The notes: generated by a model from the letters alone, not told the origin. A stretch of 64,000 nucleotides of DNA from Pseudarthrobacter sp. NamE2 (GCF_005796205.1 NZ_VAHN01000016.1:1-64000), one strand, 5' to 3'. Shown: positions 36,622 through 45,639, counted from the first letter of the stretch. Program-made: numbers and translations.

Positions 36622-37512
36622 TCAGGCCACCTCGCCCGTGCCAGTCCCGGCTTCCGGCGCGGGAGGAGTGACTGACGGGAAGCGCTCCCGCCGGTCACGC
36701 ACGACGACGGGTCCCGGCTTGGGCCGCTTGGCCGCCAGCAGTTCCTCCGGGCCGTGCGGCAAAAACCGCCGCACCATCCAGGGGAACAGGTACTGCCGCG
36801 CCCAGGCCAGGTCTTCAACCCGCGCCTGCGTCCAGCCGTGCGCGGGCATGGGCCGCGGCTGCAGGGGCTCGAGGCTGTGTGGCACCTCCAGCGCGTCCAG
36901 GGCGGCGACGGCAACGGCATGGTGGCCCAGGGGTGACAGGTGCAGCCGGTCCGGGTCCCACATCCGCGCGTCCTGCAGTTCCGGCAGGCACCACAGGTCC
37001 ACCATAGTCACGTGGTGCCGCAGTGCGATCTTGTGCAGGTGCTCGTTGTAGATGGCTATCCTGCCCCGGATCTGGCTGAACACGGGGATGCCGCCCCAGT
37101 CAGGTCCGGCGAACAGGAGCACTGTGGCGCCGGTGGCTGCCAGCGTTTCCACTGCCCGGTCCATTTTGACGGCCAGTTTGTCCGGATGCCCGCGGTGGAA
37201 GATTATGTCGTTTCCGCCGCCGGACATGGCCACCAGGTCCGGCTTCAGCGCGAGCGCGGGAGCGAGCTGCCGGTCCAGGATCTGCTGCAGCAGCAGTCCC
37301 CGAATGGCCAGGTTCGCGTAAGCAAAGTCGGGCACGCCGGTACTGAGTTCCTCGGCGAACCGGTCAGCCCAGCCCCGGAGTCCGCCCAGGCTGCGCGGAT
37401 GAGGGTCGCCCACTCCTTCCGTGTATGAATCTCCCAGTGCCACAAACCGGCGCCAGGGGTGCCCGCCCCCTGTTGCCTCGCCTTCGCGCAGGTTCTCTTG
37501 TTCGGTTGTCAT
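36622..37512 (-). CDS. SGNH/GDSL-family hydrolase
   Basis: A 296-residue protein. Block I FVALGDSYTEGVGDP carries the nucleophile serine, block III GGGNDIIF the asparagine, and block V RLHLSPLGHHAVA the D-x-x-H dyad, so the esterase/lipase fold is catalytically complete. There is no signal peptide, so it is intracellular. The start overlaps the GAF-ANTAR gene stop by 4 bp (translational coupling). The natural ester is unknown. Confidence 0.92.
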   Translation of the reverse strand: MTTEQENLREGEATGGGHPWRRFVALGDSYTEGVGDPHPRSLGGLRGWADRFAEELSTGVPDFAYANLAIRGLLLQQILDRQLAPALALKPDLVAMSGGGNDIIFHRGHPDKLAVKMDRAVETLAATGATVLLFAGPDWGGIPVFSQIRGRIAIYNEHLHKIALRHHVTMVDLWCLPELQDARMWDPDRLHLSPLGHHAVAVAALDALEVPHSLEPLQPRPMPAHGWTQARVEDLAWARQYLFPWMVRRFLPHGPEELLAAKRPKPGPVVVRDRRERFPSVTPPAPEAGTGTGEVA

Positions 37513-38396
37513 GCCGTCCTCCTTCGCGCAGTTGTTCGCGGGCGCTGCTCCTTTGCAGTACCCTCCGTGGGCGGCGTCTGGAACTGTTGGTCAACCTCTG
37601 ACGGCGCCAGCAGGCGGAAGTCCTCCACGCCGTCGGGCGGTTCCTGCCGGAGCCCGGAAGCCGTCGCGACGGTGCGCTCCACATTGGCACCGGGCGCGAC
37701 CACGTTCAGTGCCGCGTCGCGCAGGTCCAACTCGTGGTGCATTGCCTGCGTCTGCAGGAACCGCAGGGCACCCTCGCGGGTGAGGCCGTATTCGTTCATC
37801 AGGCTGCGGACCGCCAGGTCCACCAGGACAAGGGAGCTTTGCACCACGGCGATTCCCGCCGTCGCCTCCGCGCGCTCGGCGACCCGCACCACAACCCGCA
37901 GGGCGCGGGACACCTGTTGCACGTAGCTGCGGCTTCTCACGAGGTCGTCGCTGGTGAAGGTGTGGGGCTGGCCCGCGTACAGGTTGATGGCGGCGCTTGT
38001 TCCGCCCTCGGAGACAATGGGCGCGGACAGGAGCGACTGCACGCCATGGCTGGCGGCGGCGCTGGAGTAACCTGGCCAACGCCGGTCCCGGCTGAGGTCG
38101 GACAGCAGGACGAATTCGCCCGTCCGGAACGCTTCCATCACCGGCCCGTCGGCGAAGGAGCACTGCTCCCGGTCCGCCTCGCGGGCCTGGTCCGTGCTGG
38201 CCGCAAGCGTGTGCGCCTTGCCCAGGCGGAAAAGGGTGGCAGCCCAGGCGATACCGCGGTGTTCACCCTTGATATCCGTCATGAAGTCGCGGGTGACTTC
38301 CCAGAGGTAGTCTCCAACATCCTTGCTGTCGAAAACCGGCTCCGGTGGCATTGGAAGAGGTCCCCAGCCAACCTGCCCCGAGGGATCAGCGGCCAT
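37509..38396 (-). CDS. GAF-ANTAR transcription antitermination regulator
   Basis: A 295-residue protein: a GAF sensor (about 35-180; SLLSAPIVSEGGTSAAINLYAGQPHTFTSDD) then an ANTAR RNA-binding helical module (about 190-250; AGIAVVQSSLVLVDLAVRSLMNEYGLTREGALRFLQTQAMHHELDLRDAALNVV). A polar tail follows. ANTAR proteins bind paired hairpins in mRNA leaders to prevent termination. It is coupled to the GDSL hydrolase gene, so it may control that gene or unlinked targets. Confidence 0.85.
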   Translation of the reverse strand: MAADPSGQVGWGPLPMPPEPVFDSKDVGDYLWEVTRDFMTDIKGEHRGIAWAATLFRLGKAHTLAASTDQAREADREQCSFADGPVMEAFRTGEFVLLSDLSRDRRWPGYSSAAASHGVQSLLSAPIVSEGGTSAAINLYAGQPHTFTSDDLVRSRSYVQQVSRALRVVVRVAERAEATAGIAVVQSSLVLVDLAVRSLMNEYGLTREGALRFLQTQAMHHELDLRDAALNVVAPGANVERTVATASGLRQEPPDGVEDFRLLAPSEVDQQFQTPPTEGTAKEQRPRTTARRRTA

Positions 38397-38596
38397 TCTT
38401 CACGCCTTGATTGAAGCGCTCCGGCCTACTGCAAAACCTTGCTCTTAGAATACTTCGCAGATGTGCCCCGGTGGTGCGATCTGCCGGATTGGTGCGGTAC
38501 CGTAACCCCCTATTCTGGATCGGTGACAATCACCCACTAGTTCCGGTCCCCACGCGCGCGGGCCTGTTCAGGGCTTACGGACCGGCGTCTAACGGC

Positions 38597-39466
38597 TCAG
38601 ACGAGGTCGTGCTTCAGCACCACGTCGTAGGCTTCCACCCGCCGGTCGGTTACGGTGGTGGGTGATTCCAGGTGCACTGCGCCGGACGGCAGGATGCCCG
38701 CACCGCCAAACCGTTCCATGACCTGCCACTGGGCCACCACGTCCTCCCCTGCGTGGTCGGAGGGCAGGTCGGGCCAGAAACCGAACCCGCCGGCATCGAC
38801 CAGGGCCTCCCGCCGGTACATCACGCAGCCACCCAGCCACGCCACCCGGTAGGGCACCCACTGGCCGGGCTGCAGGGAAAGCTCGGCGCTGAGGTGGCTG
38901 AGGTTGGCGGCGCTGTGCAGGGGCCACCGCTCGAAGCCGGGTCCCCCGGGCCGGATACGTTCCGCCTCCACACCGCCTTCCCACGCCTCGAAGACTGCCG
39001 TCTGGTCCGGCCGCCGGTCGTCCAGGAAGGACAGTCCCTGCGGCGCCATCCCCACAAAGCCGCAGCCCAATTCATCCAAGGCACCGCTAAGCCGTTCCAA
39101 TGACTCCGGTTCCAGCCAGACGTCGTCATCCAGGAAGAGGCACCGGTCGGCGGTCGACTGCTCCAGCAGGAACTGGCGGTGCTCCGCCAGTCCGCGCCGC
39201 GGCAGGTGGCGGAGGAGCGTGACCGGCCGTCCCTGCGCCTGAAGCACGCGGACCATGGCGGCAGCGGCGGGATGCTCCCAGCCCGGGTTTCCGCTGGACT
39301 GGTCGCTGATAACGACGGCGAACGCGGGCTCCGTTTGCCCGGCCAGGCCAGCAAGGGTGACGGCGAGTTCGGCCGGCCGGTTGCAGGTCGGCACCAGTAC
39401 GTCCACCGCTACCTGCTCGGGCACCGCCGCCGGGCGCGCCCACTGTTCTGATGATCTCCTGCTCAC
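38597..39466 (-). CDS. family 2 glycosyltransferase
   Basis: A 289-residue GT-A enzyme. The N-terminal nucleotide-sugar region is VDVLVPTCNRPAELAVTLAGLAGQ, and the metal motif is CLFLDDDVWLEPESLERL (DDD). The acceptor-side segment GEDVVAQWQVMERFGG contains an ED pair. There is no membrane helix. Start at the GTG 39466 after AGGAGG; a GTG at 39487 is in frame. It probably transfers a sugar in envelope or exopolysaccharide synthesis. It stands without glycan-cluster neighbours. Confidence 0.9.
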   Translation of the reverse strand: MSRRSSEQWARPAAVPEQVAVDVLVPTCNRPAELAVTLAGLAGQTEPAFAVVISDQSSGNPGWEHPAAAAMVRVLQAQGRPVTLLRHLPRRGLAEHRQFLLEQSTADRCLFLDDDVWLEPESLERLSGALDELGCGFVGMAPQGLSFLDDRRPDQTAVFEAWEGGVEAERIRPGGPGFERWPLHSAANLSHLSAELSLQPGQWVPYRVAWLGGCVMYRREALVDAGGFGFWPDLPSDHAGEDVVAQWQVMERFGGAGILPSGAVHLESPTTVTDRRVEAYDVVLKHDLV

Positions 39467-39581
39467 AGCCCCTCCTGGTAGCGGCACGCAGTGCCGTCAG
39501 CTGGCGAAATGGTTCCGCATGTCCTGTACCCAGCCCGCCGCCATCTATGCCTGGAACCAGACGCACCGGCCGGGACAGGCC

Positions 39582-39630
39582 GAAGGCTCCCGCCCGGCCG
39601 CCCAAGGGGATGCCGGAGGCGGGAGCCTTC
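39582..39630 (-). terminator. hairpin downstream of the 118-aa acidic protein gene
   Basis: GAAGGCTCCCGCC (39582-39594) and GGCGGGAGCCTTC (39618-39630) form a perfect 13-bp stem with a 23-nt loop, 27 nt beyond the minus-strand stop at 39658. Confidence 0.65.
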
Positions 39631-39657
39631 TGCGCTCACTTGTGTCCCGGTTAAGAC

Positions 39658-40014
39658 CTATCCGGCGTCGAAGCTCTCGCCGCCGTCGTCGTTCGGGGAC
39701 TGATCCTGCGGCAGGTCGTTGCCGCTGCCGTCCGGAATGCCTGCGGCCTCCTGGCCGGATTCCGAGGAGACAGGGGCAGATCCCGGGGAATCATCGTTGT
39801 TTTCGTTGATCTCCGCTTCGCCGGAAGGCAGGTCCAGATCGTGCGGGACCGGTTCCTCGCCGGTGTTGGACTGCGGCTCGTTGGTGTCCACGCCGCCGTT
39901 CGACGCGCTGCCCTGCTGCGCCCCGCCCTGGCTGCCCAGCTCCTGCTCAGCGGTGGGAGTGCCGTAGCCGCCCGGGGCCGACTCGGGCTGGGCCTGCTGG
40001 TTTTCCTGCGTCAT
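39658..40014 (-). CDS. acidic intrinsically disordered protein, unknown (118 aa)
   Basis: The ATG at 40014 follows AGGAGGAA. The sequence is almost wholly Gln, Glu, Asp, Asn, Gly, Ser and Pro with no hydrophobic core (for example NENNDDSPGSAPVSSESGQE). It is strongly acidic and hydrophilic, like desiccation- or stress-associated hydrophilins, though no known repeat is present. It lies directly downstream of the stress-type SDR gene (49-bp gap), likely in one transcript. Confidence 0.72.
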   Translation of the reverse strand: MTQENQQAQPESAPGGYGTPTAEQELGSQGGAQQGSASNGGVDTNEPQSNTGEEPVPHDLDLPSGEAEINENNDDSPGSAPVSSESGQEAAGIPDGSGNDLPQDQSPNDDGGESFDAG

Positions 40015-40063
40015 GCTTTCCTCCTGTTTGCGTTGCGGTGGGGACTGGTCTTTTTTGGGCCGG

Positions 40064-40963
40064 TCAGAGGCCCTTGCCGCCGGTGACGGGAAGCACTGCC
40101 CCGGAGATATAGGAGCCGTCTTCCGATGCCAGCAGGACGTAGGCCGCAGCGAGTTCGGCGGGCTGGCCCGCACGCTCGAGCGGGGTGTCCTGGCCGAACT
40201 TGGGCAGCTTCTCCGGCCACTCGGTGGCGGGAATCAGCGGAGTCCAGATGGGCCCCGGCGCCACCGCGTTGACGCGGATCCCCTTGGGGCCTAGCTCCTG
40301 GGCCAGCGCCTTGGTGAATGCCACCTGTGCGGCTTTGGTCATGGCGTAGTCGATCAGCCCGGGTGACGGGTTAAAGGCCTGGATGGACGCCGTGGTGATG
40401 ATCGAGGCGCCCGCCTTCAGGTGCGGCACCGCTGCCCGCGCACTCCAAAGCAAAGAGTACAGGTTGGTCTTGAAGACGCGGTCGAACTCTTCCGTGGGCA
40501 GGGTGTCCAGGCTTTCGCGGTTCTTCTGGTACGCCGCGTTCAGCACCACCACGTCAAGGCGGCCGAACTCGGACACTGTCTCCTCGACGATCCGGGTGCT
40601 GAATTCCTCCTCGCGGCCGTCACCGGCAAAGAGCAGGGCGCGACGCCCCGCCTTCCGGATCCAGTCCGCGGTGTCCTGCGCGTCATCTTCCTCCTCCGGA
40701 AGGTAGGAGATCGCGACGTCGGCCCCCTCGCGGGCAAACGCGATGGCGGCGGCCTTTCCGATTCCCGAGTCTCCGCCCGTGATGAGCGCCGCCTTGCCCT
40801 CAAGCTTTCCGTGGCCCTCGTAGCTGAGTTCGCCGTGGTCCGGCTTGGGGTCCATGGGCCCGGTGAGTCCGGGTTGCTTCTGTTCCTGCTCGGGGAAGGG
40901 CCCGTCGTGGTAACCGCCCCGTGGGTCTCTTGGCTGGTCTGTCTGCTTGTCTGTGCCGCTCAT
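40064..40963 (-). CDS. SDR-family oxidoreductase (general-stress YdaD/YhdF-like)
   Basis: A 299-residue short-chain dehydrogenase with a 50-residue polar N-terminal extension (DQPRDPRGGYHDGPFPEQEQKQPGLTGPMDPKPDHGE) that is typical of the Bacillus general-stress SDR group. Cofactor motif ALITGGDSGIGKAAA, structural VLNAAY (NNAG variant), and catalytic S...YAMTKAA (Tyr-x-x-x-Lys). Substrate unknown. The start is the ATG at 40963; a longer open frame is not supported by a ribosome site. Confidence 0.92.
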   Translation of the reverse strand: MSGTDKQTDQPRDPRGGYHDGPFPEQEQKQPGLTGPMDPKPDHGELSYEGHGKLEGKAALITGGDSGIGKAAAIAFAREGADVAISYLPEEEDDAQDTADWIRKAGRRALLFAGDGREEEFSTRIVEETVSEFGRLDVVVLNAAYQKNRESLDTLPTEEFDRVFKTNLYSLLWSARAAVPHLKAGASIITTASIQAFNPSPGLIDYAMTKAAQVAFTKALAQELGPKGIRVNAVAPGPIWTPLIPATEWPEKLPKFGQDTPLERAGQPAELAAAYVLLASEDGSYISGAVLPVTGGKGL

Positions 40964-41169
40964 AGTCCGCCTACTCACTGTGTCGGTTTGCGAAAAGCCG
41001 CCGTTCACCGGCTCTTCGACGCTATCCCGGCCGGTGAACCAAGTCCACCGTTCCATGCGAATAATCAGTAAACTTATCAAACGACGGTGCGGGCGCAACG
41101 TTGGTCCGGTTTCTGGGTAGTGAAGGAGTAGAAGGAAAACAAGACCCGCCCGCCAGGGAAGGAGAAACA

Positions 41170-41679
41170 ATGTCCGAGGTGGAGGATTACACCGGCCGCA
41201 CGGGGCGGAACGAGACCCGTGAGGAACAGTTGGACCGCAACTGGGCCGAGCTCCTGCAGGAACTGCGTGTGCTGCAGATGGGGGTCCAGATCCTGGCAGG
41301 CTTCCTGCTGACACTTCCCTTCCAGGAGCGTTTCGAAGACCTGGATGACTTCCAGATCACCCTCTACCTGGCCAACGTGGTCATCGCCGCCATCACCACT
41401 GCCTTCATCCTCCTCCCGGTCAGCGTCCACCGGCGGCTGTTCAGGAAGCGGCTGAAGGAAACCCTGGTCGCCAGCGGGGACACCATCGCCAAGGTCACCC
41501 TCGCGGGCATCGCCCTGCTCAGCGCCGGCACGGCCACCCTGGTTTTCGACGTCACGGCTGGACGGTCCGCAGGTTTCACTGCCGGTGGAGCGCTGCTGGC
41601 CTTCATGGTGGTCCTGCTGGTGTACGTGCCGATCCACCTGAACAGGAAAGCGGCAGCCGGCAAGCCGGACCAGCTCTAG
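41170..41679 (+). CDS. DUF6328-like membrane protein (169 aa)
   Basis: The ATG at 41170 follows AAGGAG. A charged N-terminus (1-38) precedes four predicted helices (about 42-60, 72-95, 115-140, 144-162). The segment LDRNWAELLQELRVLQMGVQILAGFLLTLPFQERFEDLDDFQ is characteristic of the actinobacterial DUF6328 family. Function unknown. It is the first of a compact plus-strand run of four genes, divergent from the stress SDR. Confidence 0.82.
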   Translation: MSEVEDYTGRTGRNETREEQLDRNWAELLQELRVLQMGVQILAGFLLTLPFQERFEDLDDFQITLYLANVVIAAITTAFILLPVSVHRRLFRKRLKETLVASGDTIAKVTLAGIALLSAGTATLVFDVTAGRSAGFTAGGALLAFMVVLLVYVPIHLNRKAAAGKPDQL

Positions 41680-41694
41680 GCAAAGGAGTCAGCC

Positions 41695-42357
41695 ATGCGT
41701 AAATGGGTCAGGGAACACGGGCTGCTGCTGGCAAACATCGCCCTTTTTTTGGCGTTTTTCGGGGGCATGATCCTTTCCGGAGCAGCCGCCTACAGCGAGG
41801 AACGGCAAGCCCACGGGGAGCCCCCGGTCACGGTCCTGGAATTCCTGGCCACCGGCGAGTTCTACGAGGCCACCTTCGAGAACTGGGAGTCCGAGTTCCT
41901 GCAGATGGGCATGTATGTGGTGCTGACCATCTTCCTGTTCCAAAAAGGCTCCTCGGAATCGAAGCCAATGGGCAAGGAATCACCGCAGGATGAGGACCCG
42001 CGGCAGGCCGACACGCAGGATGGCACGCCGTGGCCCGTGAAGCGCGGCGGACTGGCACTGAAGTTTTACGAAAACTCCCTCTCCATCCTTTTTTTCGGGC
42101 TCTTCCTCGCGTCGCTCACTGCCCATGCCATGGGCGGCGCGGCGGCCTACAACGAGGAGCAGCAAAGCCATGGCCAGTCCACCGTGACGGTCCTGCAGTA
42201 CATGGGCACCAGCCGCTTCTGGTTTGAGTCCTTCCAGAACTGGCAAAGCGAGTTCCTGGCGGTCGCCGTCCTGGTGGGCGCGTCCGTCTACCTCCGCCAA
42301 AAGGGCTCCCCCGAATCCAAACCTGTTGCCGAACCACACTACGAGACCGGCTCCTAG
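41695..42357 (+). CDS. DUF6766-like membrane protein with internal duplication
   Basis: 220 residues with two similar halves. Residues about 8-95 (ALFLAFFGGMILSGAAAYSEE, ENWESEFLQMGMYVV, FLFQKGSSESKPMG) and about 125-215 (GLFLASLTAHAMGGAAAYNEE, QNWQSEFLAVAVLV, YLRQKGSPESKPV) align throughout. Each half has two membrane helices joined by an acidic GAAAYxEE loop, with a polar linker between. The ribosome site AAGGAG lies 16 bp after the previous stop. Known only as a family of unknown function. Confidence 0.83.
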   Translation: MRKWVREHGLLLANIALFLAFFGGMILSGAAAYSEERQAHGEPPVTVLEFLATGEFYEATFENWESEFLQMGMYVVLTIFLFQKGSSESKPMGKESPQDEDPRQADTQDGTPWPVKRGGLALKFYENSLSILFFGLFLASLTAHAMGGAAAYNEEQQSHGQSTVTVLQYMGTSRFWFESFQNWQSEFLAVAVLVGASVYLRQKGSPESKPVAEPHYETGS

Positions 42358-42380
42358 CCGGACCATCACGAGAGGAACCT

Positions 42381-42728
42381 ATGAGAAACCTTGCGAAGAC
42401 CATCCTTTTGGCACTGCTGCTCGTCACGGCACCTGCCCTGACCGCCGGCGCCGCTTCGGCAGCCCCGCCCGCCGCAGTCCCGGCAGACACCGTCCAGGCT
42501 GACAGGGGATCCTCGGGAGGGGTGTGGGTGCTCACCGGCAACACCCCCACGCCGTCTCCCGGGGACACCGCTTCCACCGGACCCGCCAACCCGGGAACGG
42601 GTGAATCCGCAGAGAACGAGTCCACGCGCCTCGACTGGACCCCCTGGGTCATCGGCGCTGTCGCCATCGTCGTGCTGGTCCTCATCCTGGTCTGGCGCCG
42701 CCGCCGCAACACCACCATCGTCGGATGA
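42381..42728 (+). CDS. secreted/anchored small protein with signal peptide and C-terminal helix
   Basis: 115 residues: signal peptide (1-28, LLALLLVTAPALTAGAASA), an extracellular Ser/Thr/Pro/Gly linker (29-82), a transmembrane helix (about 87-106, WVIGAVAIVVLVLILVW), and a positive tail RRRRNTT. This is the layout of wall-anchored proteins but without an LPXTG motif, so it is simply membrane-anchored. The ribosome site is GAGAGGAA. It follows the DUF6766 gene by 23 bp. Confidence 0.75.
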   Translation: MRNLAKTILLALLLVTAPALTAGAASAAPPAAVPADTVQADRGSSGGVWVLTGNTPTPSPGDTASTGPANPGTGESAENESTRLDWTPWVIGAVAIVVLVLILVWRRRRNTTIVG

Positions 42729-42768
42729 CAGGCCGGAGCCACAGGGCAGAACGTTCAGAACCCCGATC

Positions 42769-43512
42769 ATGATCACGGCCAACGTCGCGGACGGCGTCCA
42801 CCTGATCACGCACGCCCACGTCAACTGCTACGTGGTGGAGGACGACGACGGACTGACGCTGGTGGACGCCGGCCTGCCCAGCATGTGGTCCATGCTGCTG
42901 CAGCTCCTCGCGGAACGGGGCCGGCGCCCGGACGAGATCAAGGCGCTGGTGCTCACACACGGCCACTTCGACCACGTGGGTTTCGCGCTGCGAGCCCGCC
43001 AGGAGTGGAACGTTCCGGTGATGGTGCATCCCGGCGACTCCCGGCTGGCGGCGCATCCCTACCGGTACAAGCCGCAACGCAACCGGTTCGTCTACCCCTT
43101 CACCCATCCGCGTTCCCTGCCGCTGCTCGGACAGATGGCGGCGGCCGGGGCGCTGGCCGTGAAGGGCGTGTCCGCCACCCAGCCGCTGCGTACCGGTGCG
43201 GCACTCCCGGTTCCCGGGCGCCCCACGGTAGTGCACACTCCGGGCCATACGGACGGACACTGCATCCTCCACCTGCCCGGCCGGAACACCGTCCTCAGCG
43301 GCGACGCCCTGGTGACCCTGGACCCCTATACGGGCAGGAAGGGTCCGCAGATCGTGGCGTCGGCGGCCACCAATGACACCGCCCAGGCGCTGGCATCCCT
43401 TGAGGCTGTTGCCGCTACCGGCGCGGCCACGGTGCTGTCCGGACACGGGGAGCCGTGGACCCAGGGTGCCGAAGCCGCGGTGGACCACGCCTTGCGGGTT
43501 GGTGCCCACTAG
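42769..43512 (+). CDS. MBL-fold metallohydrolase
   Basis: A 247-residue metallo-beta-lactamase-fold hydrolase. The metal motif LVLTHGHFDHVGFAL (HxHxDH), then HTPGHTDGHCILHLP, SGDALVTLDPYTG (Asp) and VLSGHGEPW complete the binuclear zinc site. Substrate unknown; glyoxalase-II- or lactonase-like enzymes share this form. It is the last gene of the plus-strand run, ending at a hairpin. Confidence 0.92.
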   Translation: MITANVADGVHLITHAHVNCYVVEDDDGLTLVDAGLPSMWSMLLQLLAERGRRPDEIKALVLTHGHFDHVGFALRARQEWNVPVMVHPGDSRLAAHPYRYKPQRNRFVYPFTHPRSLPLLGQMAAAGALAVKGVSATQPLRTGAALPVPGRPTVVHTPGHTDGHCILHLPGRNTVLSGDALVTLDPYTGRKGPQIVASAATNDTAQALASLEAVAATGAATVLSGHGEPWTQGAEAAVDHALRVGAH

Positions 43513-43522
43513 GACGCAACTA

Positions 43523-43574
43523 AAGTAGCGCGAACTGTCGATTTGAGGCTTCAAAACGGCAGTTCGCGCTACTT
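43523..43574. repeat. long hairpin between convergent MBL and glycerate kinase genes
   Basis: AAGTAGCGCGAACTG (43523-43537) pairs perfectly with 43560-43574, and the stem continues inward with two mismatches to a 6-nt loop (43546-43551), about 23 bp in total. It begins 10 nt after the MBL stop and ends 21 nt before the glycerate kinase stop. Bidirectional terminator by position. Confidence 0.72.
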
Positions 43575-43595
43575 AATTGGGAGGGGCGGCAGGAG

Positions 43596-44720
43596 CTAGG
43601 CCCCTTCTAGGACCTGCGTGGTTGCCCACGCCAGGTACTTGCCGGCGTTTGCGACGGCGTCTGCCGGGCTTGAAGCAACGTCCAAGAGTTGCGCAGCGGC
43701 CACGACGCCGTGCCGGGCCAGGTCCTCGAGGGTCACCAGGATCCGGCCGGCCACCACGATGACCGGGATGCCCTTTTCGCGGGCGGCGTCGGCGAGGGCG
43801 ATGGGCGCCTTGCCGGTCAGGGACTGCGAATCCATGGACCCTTCACCGGTGATCACCAGGTCCGCCCCGGCCAGCTGGTCGGCCAGCCCGGTCAGTCCGG
43901 CCACCAGCGCGAAGCCGCCTTCCAGCCGGGCCCCGGTGAAGGCAAGGAACGACGCCGGGAAGCCGCCGGCGGCGCCCGCGCCGGGGACGTTCACGTCCCG
44001 GCCCGTGGCCTCCCGCAGCACCGACGCCCAGTTGCGGAGCCCGGCGTCTAGCAGTTCCACCGCATCCGGGTCGGCGCCCTTCTGTGGTGAAAAAACATGG
44101 GCCGCGCCGGACGGGCCGTAGAGGGGGTTTCGGACGTCGACGGCGATGCGGAACGTCGTGGCGGCGAGCCGCGGGTCCAGGGCACTGGTGTCCAGGGAGA
44201 CAATCTCGGCGAGGGAGCCGCCGCCAAGCGGCACCACGTTGCCGGCAGCGTCCAGCGGCTTCAGGCCAAGCGCACGCAGGGCGCCACTGCCGCCGTCGGT
44301 CATAGCCGAGCCGCCCAGCCCCAGGACAATCTCCGTGGCTCCGGCATCCAGTGCGGCCGCGATCAGCTGGCCGCAGCCGTAGCTATGCGCGCGGAGGGCG
44401 TTTTCAGGGGTGGGCTCCATGCTCGCGAGGCCGGAGGCCTGGGCAGTCTCAATGACCGCGGTGACCGTCTCGCCGTCAGACTTCCTGATGGCCCAGGCGG
44501 CACCGAGCGGGGCCAGGATGGGCCCGGTGACGGCGTTCAGCCGTTCCTCGTAGCCGGCGGCGACGGCAGCCTCCAGTGTGCCCTCGCCGCCGTCGGCAAT
44601 GGGGAACTGTGTTGCCACGGCGTCGGGGTACACGCGAAGGGCGCCTTCGGCGATGGCTGCGGCGGCTTCGGCGGCCGTCAGCGAGCCCTTGAACTTATCC
44701 GGAGCAATGAGGATGCGCAT
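43596..44720 (-). CDS. glycerate kinase
   Basis: A 374-residue enzyme of the GarK/GlxK type, phosphorylating glycerate for entry into glycolysis. It begins MRILIAPDKFKGSLTAAEAAAAIAEG; further signatures are PIADGGEGTLEA, LGLGGSAMTDGGSGALRALG and the late DLVITGEGSMDSQSLTGKAP. The ATG at 44720 follows GGAGCG; in-frame ATGs at 44729 and 44732 are possible. No glyoxylate genes are beside it. Confidence 0.94.
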   Translation of the reverse strand: MRILIAPDKFKGSLTAAEAAAAIAEGALRVYPDAVATQFPIADGGEGTLEAAVAAGYEERLNAVTGPILAPLGAAWAIRKSDGETVTAVIETAQASGLASMEPTPENALRAHSYGCGQLIAAALDAGATEIVLGLGGSAMTDGGSGALRALGLKPLDAAGNVVPLGGGSLAEIVSLDTSALDPRLAATTFRIAVDVRNPLYGPSGAAHVFSPQKGADPDAVELLDAGLRNWASVLREATGRDVNVPGAGAAGGFPASFLAFTGARLEGGFALVAGLTGLADQLAGADLVITGEGSMDSQSLTGKAPIALADAAREKGIPVIVVAGRILVTLEDLARHGVVAAAQLLDVASSPADAVANAGKYLAWATTQVLEGA

Positions 44721-44792
44721 GCGCTCCATCATGCCAGCACCAGCGCGGAAAGCGCTTGCCCGATGTAATGGGGCGACGAACGCGTGAAACTC

Positions 44793-45602
44793 CTACCCTT
44801 CGCGCCACTCGTGGCTGGTAATGTGCGAGCCCGCCTGCGGCCCCATCTGGAGCATACCGCCGTCGACGGGCCAGGACGCTCCGTTGACATAGCTGGAGGC
44901 GGGCGAGGCGAGGAAGGCGATGACGTTAGCAATTTCCCACGCGTTCCCGGGCCTGCCAAGCGGTACGCCCGGCCGGTCCTTGGTGGTGGGATCTTCGTCC
45001 TCCTGGCCGGTCATGGGGGTGGCTATCTCGCCGGGCGCCACGGTGTTGGCCGTGATTCCGTGCTCCGCCAACTCCAGGGCGAGCGTCTTCATAAGGCCGC
45101 CGAGCCCGTGCTTGGACGCGTCGTAAGCGGAAGAACCCACCCGCGGCTGGAATTCATGGACGCTGGTGACGGCAATCAGCCGCCCTCCCCTGCCCGCCCG
45201 GACCATGCGCCGGGCCGCCGCCTGCAGGCAGACGAACGCACCGTTGAGGTTGGTGTCCAGGGTCTGCATCCAGCGGTCGATGTCCATGTCCAGGAACTTG
45301 GTGCTCTCCCCGGTCCCCGCATTGTTGACGAAGACGTCCAGGCCGCCCAGTTCGTCCGCGAGTTCGTCAATGACGGCACCGGCCGCACGGAGTTCGGTGG
45401 TGTCAAGTTGCCGCACCACCGCCTTGCGTCCCAGCGCGCGGATTTCCTCGGCGGTACCTTCGGCGCCGGCCTTGTCCGAGTGCCAGGTCACGCCCACGTC
45501 CATTCCGGCGCGGGCCAGGGCCACCGCCGTCGCCTTGCCGATGCCCGAATCGGACGCGGTGACAATGGCGGTGGCGGGCGCAAAAGTGCTGGTGTCTTGC
45601 AT
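44793..45602 (-). CDS. SDR-family oxidoreductase
   Basis: A 269-residue classical short-chain dehydrogenase. Cofactor region AIVTASDSGIGKATAVALA, NNAG in VFVNNAGTGES, and catalytic residues S (VTSVHEFQ) and YDASKHG. The C-terminus ends PASSYVNGASWPVDGGMLQMGPQAG. The start is the ATG at 45602 (MQDTSTFAP) with AAAGG upstream; the frame is open to 45710. Substrate unknown. Confidence 0.92.
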   Translation of the reverse strand: MQDTSTFAPATAIVTASDSGIGKATAVALARAGMDVGVTWHSDKAGAEGTAEEIRALGRKAVVRQLDTTELRAAGAVIDELADELGGLDVFVNNAGTGESTKFLDMDIDRWMQTLDTNLNGAFVCLQAAARRMVRAGRGGRLIAVTSVHEFQPRVGSSAYDASKHGLGGLMKTLALELAEHGITANTVAPGEIATPMTGQEDEDPTTKDRPGVPLGRPGNAWEIANVIAFLASPASSYVNGASWPVDGGMLQMGPQAGSHITSHEWREG

Positions 45603-45639
45603 CGTGGCTGCCTTTCGGGAGGTTTCGGGTGGGACGGTA

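Noticed and set aside
41060..41082. AGTAAACTTATC as a further member of the GTAAG-N4-CTTAC motif family
   Set aside because: Spacing and right half do not match the pattern; only GTAA is shared.
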